NCBI GenBank assembly: GCA_963854565.1
Contig: CAWKZT010000075.1
Location: 1 to 8,671 of the forward strand
DNA length: 8,671 nt
Direction of reading: 5' to 3'
DNA from: CAWKZT01 sp963854565
GTDB lineage: Bacteria; Actinomycetota; Acidimicrobiia; Acidimicrobiales; JAHEJN01
The translations under genes were made by a program, and so were the position numbers. The notes beneath the pieces were generated by a model that did not search any database, was not told the origin of the DNA, and saw nothing but the letters and a program-made list of their open reading frames with translations. Below are positions 1 to 6,539 of the stretch, one piece after another (the first letter of the stretch is position 1; every line of letters starts with the position of its first letter).

Positions 1-74
1 CGAGAACAAGGTTTTGGGCAGGTTTCAATTTCCGGAACGACAACAGTGACTTCGGCTTGTTGCGTCGTGGGCTC

Positions 75-80
75 TATTGT
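75..80 (+). promoter_or_regulatory. Possible -10 box of the amidohydrolase gene
   Basis: TATTGT fits the actinobacterial TAnnnT -10 consensus and would give a leader of about 38 bases before the ATG at 125. I see no convincing -35 element at normal spacing. Bases 1-74 hold nothing else I can identify. Confidence 0.25.
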
Positions 81-112
81 GGGAGTCGCACCCCTAGCGG
101 GGAGTGACAGCT

Positions 113-119
113 GAGGGGG
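113..119 (+). promoter_or_regulatory. Ribosome binding site deciding the start at 125
   Basis: The run GAGGGGG ends five bases before the ATG at 125. It would lie inside the coding sequence if the upstream GTG at 104 were used, so it favours the ATG. Confidence 0.6.
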
Positions 120-124
120 CTCAC

Positions 125-1840
125 ATGTATGACCTAGTAATTCGTGGTGGCAAAATAGTTGATGGCACGGGCAATGCCGCATTCTTTGCCGACGTCGCGA
201 TCGAGGCGAAGATCATTGTTGCTGTGGGCGATGACGTTGGCCCCGGTAAGCGAGAGATAGATGCCAAAGGCCTACTGGTGACCCCCGGATGGGTCGACTC
301 ACACACCCACTTTGATGCTCAGGCCACCTGGGACCCCGAGCTAACCCCCTCCGGGTGGCACGGCGTCACGACGGTGGTAATGGGGAACTGTGGCGTTGGG
401 TTCGCGCCGGTAACCGACGACAAACGCGACTGGCTCATCAACGTCATGGAAGGTGTCGAGGACATCCCCGGCGCTGCACTCACCGAGGGCATCCAGTGGG
501 AATGGGAGACGTTCCCTCAGTATCTCGACGCGCTCGACAAGCGACAGTGGGTAGCTGATATTGGTACGCAAATGCCCCACGTTGCCTTGCGCGGCTATGT
601 GATGAAGGATCGTGCCGCCGAGGAACAAGGCGCCACGGTTGAAGATCTCACCGCCATGGCTGCTCTCACTACTGAAGCGCTCAAAGCTGGGGCGCTCGGC
701 TTCTCCACCAGCCGTACCCCGCTACACAAAGACAATGCTGGCGTCCTTGTTCCGGGCACCTTTGCACCCGTTGATGAGTTGATGGCGATCGCCGAGGCGA
801 TTGCCGATGCCGGCCATGGCGTATTCCAGTGTGCGTTGCATCACCCCGAGGTACTTGAATCAGGGGAGTGGCTCAAGCAAGTAGCCAAGACCACCGGCGA
901 GCCCGTCATCTTCAATCTCAACCAGCCCGACGAATACCCTGATCTGTGGAAAGACGAACTCGATTTCCTCAACGAAGCACAGTCCGAAGGCCTCAATGTG
1001 CTGGCACAAGTTTCTGGCCGACCCGTGGGCATTTTGGAATGCTGGGACGGCACAGCCAACCCCTTTGTGCCGCGTCCGGCTGCGTGGGAGATTGCGGCAT
1101 TGCCCCGCGACGAACGTATGGCTGCCCTCCGCGATCCCGAAGTTCGCCAACGCTTGTGCGACGACGATCCCATTGAACTGACCCGTTTCGAAGCCTTCAT
1201 TACTGGCGCGTGGGACAAGATGTACCCGTTCCTGGGTGAAAACGATTATGAACCTCACCCATCGGGGTCCATTGCTGCGATGGCCGAACGCACCGGCCAA
1301 CGTCCCATCGAAATTGCTTATGACCACCTCATGACCAACGATGGCAACGGGATGATCTACTTCCCGTTGTTCAACTACAGCTACGAAAACCTCAGCCATC
1401 TATGGGAACTGCATCAGCATCCCCATACCCGCATGGGGTTGGCCGACGCCGGCGCCCACTGTGGGGCGATCTGCGATGGCGGCATGCCGACATTTATGAT
1501 TTCGTTCTGGACACGCGATCGCACCCGCGGTGAACTGCTGGGTCTAGAGCACATGGTGAAACGTCAAACACGCGACACCGCCGAACTCTACGGTCTGCGC
1601 GACCGCGGTCTTATCGCCGAGGGCATGCGAGCCGATCTAAATGTTATTGACTACAAAAATCTCACGGTGGATACGCCCCGAATGGCGTGGGATCTCCCCA
1701 CCGGTGCTCGTCGCTTAGTGCAGAAAGCCGAGGGTTACAAGTACACGATTTGTGCCGGCACGGTCACCGTGGTTGACGACGAGTTTACGGGCGACTACCC
1801 GGGCCGACTGATTCGGGGACCGCAGCCCGACCCCCGCTAA
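125..1840 (+). CDS. Amidohydrolase, N-acyl-D-amino-acid deacylase-like
   Basis: Predicted metal-dependent hydrolase of the amidohydrolase superfamily (amidohydrolase 3 / D-aminoacylase group), probably cleaving an amide or N-acyl bond of a small cytosolic substrate. The protein of 571 residues opens with the small beta-sandwich strand typical of the family (YDLVIRGGKIVDGTG). It then carries the metal motif DSHTHFDAQ (His60, His62), the subfamily signature GNCGVGFAP with Cys89, and GLADAGAH with Asp441 as likely catalytic aspartate. The C-terminal strands (GMRADLNVIDY) close the sandwich. The ATG at 125 is chosen because GAGGGGG lies 5 bases upstream; an in-frame GTG at 104 would add seven residues but is less well placed. 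The histidines expected on the middle barrel strands of true D-aminoacylases are not evident, so the exact substrate and metal content are uncertain. An MFS transporter follows on the same strand after 62 bp. Family sure; specificity unknown. Confidence 0.88.
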   Translation: MYDLVIRGGKIVDGTGNAAFFADVAIEAKIIVAVGDDVGPGKREIDAKGLLVTPGWVDSHTHFDAQATWDPELTPSGWHGVTTVVMGNCGVGFAPVTDDKRDWLINVMEGVEDIPGAALTEGIQWEWETFPQYLDALDKRQWVADIGTQMPHVALRGYVMKDRAAEEQGATVEDLTAMAALTTEALKAGALGFSTSRTPLHKDNAGVLVPGTFAPVDELMAIAEAIADAGHGVFQCALHHPEVLESGEWLKQVAKTTGEPVIFNLNQPDEYPDLWKDELDFLNEAQSEGLNVLAQVSGRPVGILECWDGTANPFVPRPAAWEIAALPRDERMAALRDPEVRQRLCDDDPIELTRFEAFITGAWDKMYPFLGENDYEPHPSGSIAAMAERTGQRPIEIAYDHLMTNDGNGMIYFPLFNYSYENLSHLWELHQHPHTRMGLADAGAHCGAICDGGMPTFMISFWTRDRTRGELLGLEHMVKRQTRDTAELYGLRDRGLIAEGMRADLNVIDYKNLTVDTPRMAWDLPTGARRLVQKAEGYKYTICAGTVTVVDDEFTGDYPGRLIRGPQPDPR

Positions 1841-1890
1841 GGCGGGTGGTTCGTATGCTCTGCGATAGCAGTAGCAGCGACTCAATGGCG

Positions 1891-1896
1891 TAGCCT
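1891..1896 (+). promoter_or_regulatory. -10 box of a leaderless promoter for the MFS gene
   Basis: TAGCCT fits TAnnnT and is followed by six bases (TTAGTA) and then the ATG at 1903. This spacing puts the transcription start on the A of the start codon. No clear -35 hexamer is present. Two other genes here without a Shine-Dalgarno sequence show the same arrangement. Confidence 0.5.
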
Positions 1897-1902
1897 TTAG
1901 TA

Positions 1903-3102
1903 ATGTCAGAACCGCTAGTGGCAAGAGAATCTCGTCCAATCCTCTACCTCATATTCGGGTTAACACTCACCGGGGTATTGTCCCATAGTTTGCTAGCACC
2001 CGCGATTCCCGACATTCTCGACGACTTCGGCAAAGACGACTCCTCAGCCGGACTTTTAGTTGCAGTGGGGTCGATGCCAGGCATTGTATTAGCGCCACTT
2101 ATTGGCATTTTGGCTGACCGGTGGGGACGTCGTCGAGTGCTGGTGCCGTGCCTATTGGTGTTCGGCGTTTTTGGGATAGTGGCCGCTACCGCGCAAAGCT
2201 ACGAGGTGTTGATTCTGGCCAGATTCGCCATGGGGTTTGGGTCCGCGGCCATGGTCAATATTGCCATAGTGCTAATTAGTGATCATTTCCCGGCCAAGGA
2301 TCGAATCAAACTCATTGGCCGTAATTCGTCGGTATTGACGCTCGGCCTGGCCGTCGTGCCGCTGACGTCGGGCTTGATCACCGAACTATTCAGCTGGCGG
2401 TGGGCAATGGGCGGCTACTCCATTGCGTTGGTTACTGCGTTTGCTGCGTTCTTTGTGCTTGATGCGGACCGGCCTGAGGCCAGCAGCACTGTCCGCGAGC
2501 AATTGGGTGGCGCCAAAGTGGCGCTTAAAGACCCCCGCATCATGACCACGTTGGTCGTGGGTGTGTTGATGTTCGCTCTGGTGTTTGGGGTATTTTTGAC
2601 GATCTTGCCCAACCACTTAGAAAGTGAGTTCGGGCTGTCCGCCGGCTGGCGTGGTGCGATTATCGCATTACCAGCCCTCCCGTCGACGTTCATGGCGTTC
2701 AACCTGGGCCGTATCCAAGATCGCTTCGGGTTGGCCCACACATTGGTTGGCTGTGCTGTGGGTTGGGCCATTGCGCTTGCGGTGATTGCTGCTGCCCCCC
2801 TTCTTGGTCTGCTTGCTGCGGGCACGCTGTTGTATGGCCTGGGCGAAGGGGCATTAATTCCGAGTCTGCAGGGTGTAGCAATCGACGCGGCGCCACCCGA
2901 ACATCGGGCGGCCGTTGTTGCTGTTTGGATGAGTAGTGCCCGTATGGGTCAGACCTTGGGTCCGATCGCCGCGGGTGCAATGATGGTCGGGGCCTCCACC
3001 ACAATCGCCCTGTGGGCCGGGTTTGCCCTGGCCGTGATCATGGCGATTGTTCTGGCCATGAGTCCGTTGGGCCGTAGCGACAGGGTCAGAGCGACGCGCT
3101 AG
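1903..3102 (+). CDS. MFS transporter
   Basis: Inner-membrane secondary transporter of the major facilitator superfamily, 399 residues, the usual length for a 12-helix drug/proton-antiporter-like member. About twelve hydrophobic segments can be seen, with the first near residues 13-33. The loop between helices 2 and 3 holds motif A as GILADRWGRRRVL (68-80), and a degenerate second copy, GRIQDRFG (269-276), sits in the C-terminal half, as expected for the two-fold repeat. A longer hydrophilic loop (about 187-212) divides the halves. There is no Shine-Dalgarno sequence before the ATG; instead TAGCCT lies exactly six bases upstream, so the mRNA probably starts at the ATG. The gene follows the amidohydrolase and may move its substrate or product, but the substrate cannot be read from sequence. 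Its TAG stop overlaps the stop of the convergent gene. Confidence 0.9.
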   Translation: MSEPLVARESRPILYLIFGLTLTGVLSHSLLAPAIPDILDDFGKDDSSAGLLVAVGSMPGIVLAPLIGILADRWGRRRVLVPCLLVFGVFGIVAATAQSYEVLILARFAMGFGSAAMVNIAIVLISDHFPAKDRIKLIGRNSSVLTLGLAVVPLTSGLITELFSWRWAMGGYSIALVTAFAAFFVLDADRPEASSTVREQLGGAKVALKDPRIMTTLVVGVLMFALVFGVFLTILPNHLESEFGLSAGWRGAIIALPALPSTFMAFNLGRIQDRFGLAHTLVGCAVGWAIALAVIAAAPLLGLLAAGTLLYGLGEGALIPSLQGVAIDAAPPEHRAAVVAVWMSSARMGQTLGPIAAGAMMVGASTTIALWAGFALAVIMAIVLAMSPLGRSDRVRATR

Positions 3103-4079
3103 TTGATTAGCGGAGTGGCAATAGAGCCCAGCATCTCGACCCGACCCTCGATGTAGCCATTTACGGGTAGTGAAGTGGTCAGGCCGTCGACACCGGTTGC
3201 TAATGCCGCCGCTAACTTTTCGCCCACGGTGTCGGGGTCACCTAACACCAACTGCGCTTCGAAGAATGCTTGCTCGTCGGCGGATGCGTTGACGGCATCG
3301 ATTCCTAGAGTTCGTTGAAGCGAGGCGAAGTATTCGTCGCGGGCTTGCTCGTAGGTTGCAGCAATGACGACATTTTGCATCAAGCTCACCGTGATTTCGG
3401 AGCGGTCGCGACCAATGTTGTCGCAGTGTTGTTGGAGCACGTCGAGCTTGTGTTCGACCTCGTGGACTTCACACGTGAAGTTGGCCAAGTCGCCATATTG
3501 GGCGACCATGCGTAGCGTTTTCTTTTCGCCCGTGCCGCCAATCATTATCGGAACAGGATTGATGGGTTGGGGTTCGTTGATTGCCTGGACGGTTCGGTAG
3601 TACTTGCCGTCGACTGTCGGACGTTCGCCGCGCAACATGGGCAAGATAATCTGCAGCGCTTCCTCGAGTTTTTCGAAACGTTCGGTAAAGGTGTTGAAGT
3701 CGTAACCAAACCCGTCGTGTTCGTGTTCGAACCAACCCGCACCGATCCCCAGTTGAGCCCGGCCACCGCTCACAATGTCGAGCGTGCTGACAACCTTGGC
3801 GAGAAACGCCGGATTGCGATAGGTGTTGCTCGTTACCAGAGCGCCAAGGCGCATGTTCTTCGTGACCGCAGCTACCGCAGCAAGCACGGTGTAGCACTCC
3901 AACATTTCATTGTCGGGCGGACCCAGCATGGGTAGTTGGTTGAGGTGATCCATTACCAAAAAGGTGTCGAAACCCGAATTATCGGCCGCTATTGCCTGCC
4001 GCTGCACAATCTGAAATAGGTCGCGAGTGGTGGAATCTGGGTACGAGAAATTGTTGATCTGGTAGCCAAGTCTCGTCAT
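3099..4079 (-). CDS. LLM-class F420-type oxidoreductase
   Basis: Cytosolic flavin/F420-dependent oxidoreductase of the luciferase-like monooxygenase superfamily, 326 residues, a (beta/alpha)8 barrel of usual length. Diagnostic stretches are FDTFLVMDHL (38-47), the block containing TSNTYRNP and LDIVSGGRAQLGIGAGW (83-116), and the cofactor-binding PIMIGGTGEKKTLRMVAQYGD (177-197). These resemble the actinobacterial subfamily usually annotated as F420-dependent rather than FMN-dependent luciferases. F420 use is inferred from that resemblance; the substrate is unknown. No Shine-Dalgarno sequence precedes the ATG, but TAGGGT lies six bases upstream, so it is probably leaderless and can be transcribed apart from thrB, which lies 60 bp upstream on the same strand. 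Its stop codon shares the sequence CTAG with the stop of the convergent MFS gene. Confidence 0.88.
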   Translation of the reverse strand: MTRLGYQINNFSYPDSTTRDLFQIVQRQAIAADNSGFDTFLVMDHLNQLPMLGPPDNEMLECYTVLAAVAAVTKNMRLGALVTSNTYRNPAFLAKVVSTLDIVSGGRAQLGIGAGWFEHEHDGFGYDFNTFTERFEKLEEALQIILPMLRGERPTVDGKYYRTVQAINEPQPINPVPIMIGGTGEKKTLRMVAQYGDLANFTCEVHEVEHKLDVLQQHCDNIGRDRSEITVSLMQNVVIAATYEQARDEYFASLQRTLGIDAVNASADEQAFFEAQLVLGDPDTVGEKLAAALATGVDGLTTSLPVNGYIEGRVEMLGSIATPLIN

Positions 4080-4085
4080 AACAAC

Positions 4086-4091
4086 ACCCTA
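4086..4091 (-). promoter_or_regulatory. -10 box of a leaderless promoter for the LLM oxidoreductase
   Basis: On the minus strand TAGGGT is followed by GTTGTT and then the ATG, giving the same TAnnnT-N6-ATG layout as the MFS gene. No ribosome binding site is visible in the 60-bp gap. The box suggests the gene has its own promoter downstream of thrB. Confidence 0.5.
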
Positions 4092-4139
4092 GGCGCCGTG
4101 GAGCAAAGCCAGCGGGGGTAGGCATCGGTATCGCCTGGA

Positions 4140-4967
4140 TCAACTTGACAGAATTTTGGCGCCCTCGAAATCGATGTTCAATATTTTGGTTTGACCATCT
4201 TCGGGCAATGCTGCTGCGATTCGGTCAGCGCCCTCGGCTGCCACGAAACCGGCGATGGTTGGTCCCGAACCGCTTAACCAGGCGCCGTAGGCTCCCGCGC
4301 TCAGCATTGCTTGTAACGCTGCTGCGGACTCAGGGAGTTCTGCCAATCGCTCCGATTGGTGGATGGCGTCATTGTGGGCCTGCCCGAGCAACGAGACATC
4401 GCCGGTTATCAAGGCGGTAATAAGTAAAGCCGTATTGCCAATGTTGGTAACGGCGTCGGCTCGGGGAACCATGTCGGGGAGTACGTTGCGGGATTTGTTC
4501 GTGCCGAACTCGGTGGAAGGAATCCACGCCAGCACCGCGGCATCAACCTTGACCGGAAGTTGCACGACGGTCTCGTTGGCCACGACCGTCACACCCCCGA
4601 GCGCAGATGCGACGGCATTGTCGGCGTGGCCTTCCAATTCGACTGCGAGAGCGAGACCATTCATCAGTGCCTCCTCTTCGGTGGCACCTTGATGCAAATA
4701 GCCAGCCATCGCCCCCGCAAGGCGAGCCGACCCAGAGAATCCCAATCCACGGCCCATGGGAATCTCGGTGCGCACCGAAAATGGTCCGCTTCCGCCAGCA
4801 TCTCGGAAGGCAACTGTGGCTGGGTGCCGGTCTGGGGCCTCCTCGGCGCTACCGTCAGTGGAAACCCAGGTGTAGATGTTGAGAGCCATGCCCATGACAT
4901 CAAAACCCGGTCCGAGGTTCGCCGACGACCCAGGCACCTTCACTTCAATCAATCTGGCTGTATTCAC
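4140..4967 (-). CDS. thrB: Homoserine kinase
   Basis: GHMP-family kinase that phosphorylates L-homoserine with ATP to O-phosphohomoserine, the substrate of threonine synthase. At 275 residues it is somewhat short (family about 300). Visible motifs are PGSSANLGPGFD (12-23, GHMP motif 1), the phosphate loop PMGRGLGFSGSA (70-81), LEGHADNAVASALGG (111-125), TNKSRNVLP (156-164), HQSER (203-207), and motif 3 GAWLSGSGPT (228-237). The phosphate loop departs from the usual GLGSSAAA: the first Ser is Phe and an Ala is Gly. The start is GTG at 4967, supported by AAAGGA five bases upstream. It is divergent from two PLP enzymes over 42 bp, and the LLM oxidoreductase lies downstream. Homoserine kinase is the best call; a related GHMP kinase with changed specificity is the alternative. 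Confidence 0.85.
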   Translation of the reverse strand: MNTARLIEVKVPGSSANLGPGFDVMGMALNIYTWVSTDGSAEEAPDRHPATVAFRDAGGSGPFSVRTEIPMGRGLGFSGSARLAGAMAGYLHQGATEEEALMNGLALAVELEGHADNAVASALGGVTVVANETVVQLPVKVDAAVLAWIPSTEFGTNKSRNVLPDMVPRADAVTNIGNTALLITALITGDVSLLGQAHNDAIHQSERLAELPESAAALQAMLSAGAYGAWLSGSGPTIAGFVAAEGADRIAAALPEDGQTKILNIDFEGAKILSS

Positions 4968-4972
4968 GCTAA

Positions 4973-4978
4973 TCCTTT
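4973..4978 (-). promoter_or_regulatory. Ribosome binding site of thrB
   Basis: AAAGGA on the minus strand, five bases before the GTG at 4967, supports GTG as the real start. The first downstream residues (ARLIEVKVPGSSANLGPGF) align with the normal N-terminus of homoserine kinases. Confidence 0.6.
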
Positions 4979-4991
4979 CCGACAGACCCCG

Positions 4992-4997
4992 ACGCTA
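4992..4997 (-). promoter_or_regulatory. Possible thrB -10 box in a 42-bp divergent promoter region
   Basis: TAGCGT on the minus strand fits TAnnnT and would give a leader of roughly 18 bases carrying the thrB ribosome binding site. The whole space between the divergent start codons is 4968-5009, so promoter elements of both genes must overlap each other or lie within the opposite coding sequence. I could not place the plus-strand -10 box with confidence. Confidence 0.3.
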
Positions 4998-5000
4998 TCT

Positions 5001-5004
5001 GGAG
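5001..5004 (+). promoter_or_regulatory. Ribosome binding site setting the start of the first PLP enzyme
   Basis: GGAG with a five-base spacer before the ATG at 5010. It decides between this ATG and a long upstream in-frame extension that would run antisense through thrB. Confidence 0.6.
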
Positions 5005-5009
5005 CGACC

Positions 5010-6539
5010 ATGAGCACGACCCCCGCATCTTCCCCGGCTGACGCCGCTCGCAACTTTGGCTTGCATTCCGACATGGCCGACCAGGCGGTATTTGATCGGG
5101 CCGTCCAACGGTTCCGCGACAAAAAAATTGCTCTACCCACCTTCAGTCAACTGGCTGACCCGTCCACCATGCCGGCCTCGGTGTGGGAGGGCTTAAGCGG
5201 CGTTGACCGTAATGCGGCCGACCCACGCAACCTGTTCCGGGTGCAATGGTTTAACCGTCTTGATGGCACCGGTCCCACCGATGTGCCCGACCATGTGGTG
5301 CTACCACCCGAACTCACCGGTGTGGAGGCGCCCATTGTGTTGGCGTTCGGTAATAGGTTCCCGATGATTGGCGCGCACAAGGTGCTTGCTGCCTACTCGT
5401 GTCTGATTCCGTTACTTATGACCGGTCGCTTCGACCCCACCACCCATCGTGCCATTTGGCCGTCCACGGGCAACTACGCCCGTGGTGGTGTCGCTATTTC
5501 CAAGATCATGGGTTGCCGCGGTGTCGCAGTCTTGCCCGAAGGCATGAGCAAGGAACGCTTCGACTGGCTCGACGCATGGATCGAGGATCCCGACGATGTC
5601 ATACGCACTGTCGGTACCGAGAGCAACGTCAAAGAGATCTACGACGCTTGCGCCGAACTTGCCAAGAACCCGACCAATGTCATTCTCAATCAGTTCCGCG
5701 AATTCTCTAACCACCTGGGTCACTATCACGTGACTGGCGCGGCACTGGGTCGTGTGGCCGAGCATGTCCTCGAACAGCGTGGTGGCGGCCGTCTGGCCGC
5801 TTTCGTATCGGCCAGTGGTTCGGCCGGAACACTTGGTGCGGGTGACTACCTCAAGGACAATTTCGATGCGCGCATTGTGGCGGTCGAAGCTCTTGAGTGC
5901 CCCACGATGTTGTACAACGGGTACGGCGAACACAACATTCAAGGAATCGGCGACAAACATCTTCCGCTCATCCACAACGTCACCAACACCGACTTAGTTG
6001 TGGGCGTTAGTGACCAAGGAAGCGACACGCTCGACGTGGTATTCAATTCTGATGCAGGCCGGGCAAATCTGATCGACCGTGGTGTTGAGCGCGAGGTCGT
6101 GGCTGCTCTTGGCCATATGGGTCTGTCCGCGATAGCCAACGCCTTGGCCGCAATTAAGACGGCTAAGCATTGGAACCTCGGCGCCGACGACATCATTGTG
6201 ACCGTGGCTACCGATGGGTCCGAGCTGTACCCCTCCGAGCGCATCAAGACCACCGAACGCCTCTATGCCGACGGATTTGACACGCGCAAAGCGAGTGCGG
6301 CAGTCGACCAATACCTGGCTGGTGCCGACACCGAACACGTTCTCGATATGGACGAAGTCAATCGCAACCGTGTTTTCAATCTCGGCTATTTCACCTGGGT
6401 AGAACAGCAGGGCGTCGATGTTGCTGATTTCGAAGCCCGTCGCACCCAGGACTTCTGGGATGGCATGCGCGGTTTCATGCCAGCTCTGGACGAGCACGTC
6501 ATCGAGTTCAACGAACGTACGGGTATGACCGTTGCCTGA
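5010..6539 (+). CDS. PLP-dependent fold-type-II enzyme (long form)
   Basis: Cytosolic pyridoxal-phosphate enzyme of the cysteine synthase / tryptophan synthase beta fold, 509 residues, much longer than the 300-400 usual for the fold. The core shows NRFPMIGAHKVLAAY with Lys124 as likely Schiff-base lysine, the substrate-carboxylate loop PSTGNYARGG (151-160), the glycine-rich phosphate loop SASGSAGTLGAGDYL (267-281), GIGDKHLPLIHN (312-323), and ATDGSELYPSE (400-410). About 75 residues precede the RNLFRVQWFN start of the core and about 95 follow it; these look like family-specific additions. The ATG at 5010 has GGAG five bases upstream. It resembles uncharacterised proteins often labelled PLP-dependent protein subunit beta; the reaction is unknown and it is not a standard threonine or cysteine synthase. 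The next gene starts inside its last codons, pointing to co-translation and perhaps a complex. Confidence 0.85.
   Translation: MSTTPASSPADAARNFGLHSDMADQAVFDRAVQRFRDKKIALPTFSQLADPSTMPASVWEGLSGVDRNAADPRNLFRVQWFNRLDGTGPTDVPDHVVLPPELTGVEAPIVLAFGNRFPMIGAHKVLAAYSCLIPLLMTGRFDPTTHRAIWPSTGNYARGGVAISKIMGCRGVAVLPEGMSKERFDWLDAWIEDPDDVIRTVGTESNVKEIYDACAELAKNPTNVILNQFREFSNHLGHYHVTGAALGRVAEHVLEQRGGGRLAAFVSASGSAGTLGAGDYLKDNFDARIVAVEALECPTMLYNGYGEHNIQGIGDKHLPLIHNVTNTDLVVGVSDQGSDTLDVVFNSDAGRANLIDRGVEREVVAALGHMGLSAIANALAAIKTAKHWNLGADDIIVTVATDGSELYPSERIKTTERLYADGFDTRKASAAVDQYLAGADTEHVLDMDEVNRNRVFNLGYFTWVEQQGVDVADFEARRTQDFWDGMRGFMPALDEHVIEFNERTGMTVA

Noticed and set aside
104..124. GTG start for the amidohydrolase, seven residues longer
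   Set aside because: It would bury the good GAGGGGG ribosome binding site within the coding sequence, and the family normally begins just before the YDLVIRGG strand.
860..1399. Long minus-strand open frame inside the amidohydrolase gene
   Set aside because: It has no recognisable domain, lies opposite a conserved coding region, and is the kind of shadow frame expected in GC-rich codons.
1833..1846. Small hairpin CCCGC-TAAG-GCGGG over the amidohydrolase stop codon
   Set aside because: Only 5 bp of stem and no T run follow it, so it is weak evidence for a terminator.
4080..4139. Terminator between thrB and the LLM oxidoreductase
   Set aside because: Only very short imperfect inverted repeats and no T run are present; the promoter box is better supported.
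4560..5009. An in-frame extension of 150 codons upstream of the first PLP enzyme
   Set aside because: It runs antisense through the conserved thrB gene and encodes nothing recognisable. The ATG at 5010 has its own ribosome binding site and begins a sensible N-terminus.
5121..5127. Run of seven A as a possible programmed frameshift site
   Set aside because: The reading frame continues intact across it and the alternative frames give no conserved protein.
5412..5975. Minus-strand open frame of 187 codons inside the first PLP enzyme
   Set aside because: It is antisense to the conserved PLP core, with low-complexity-like composition and no family motif.
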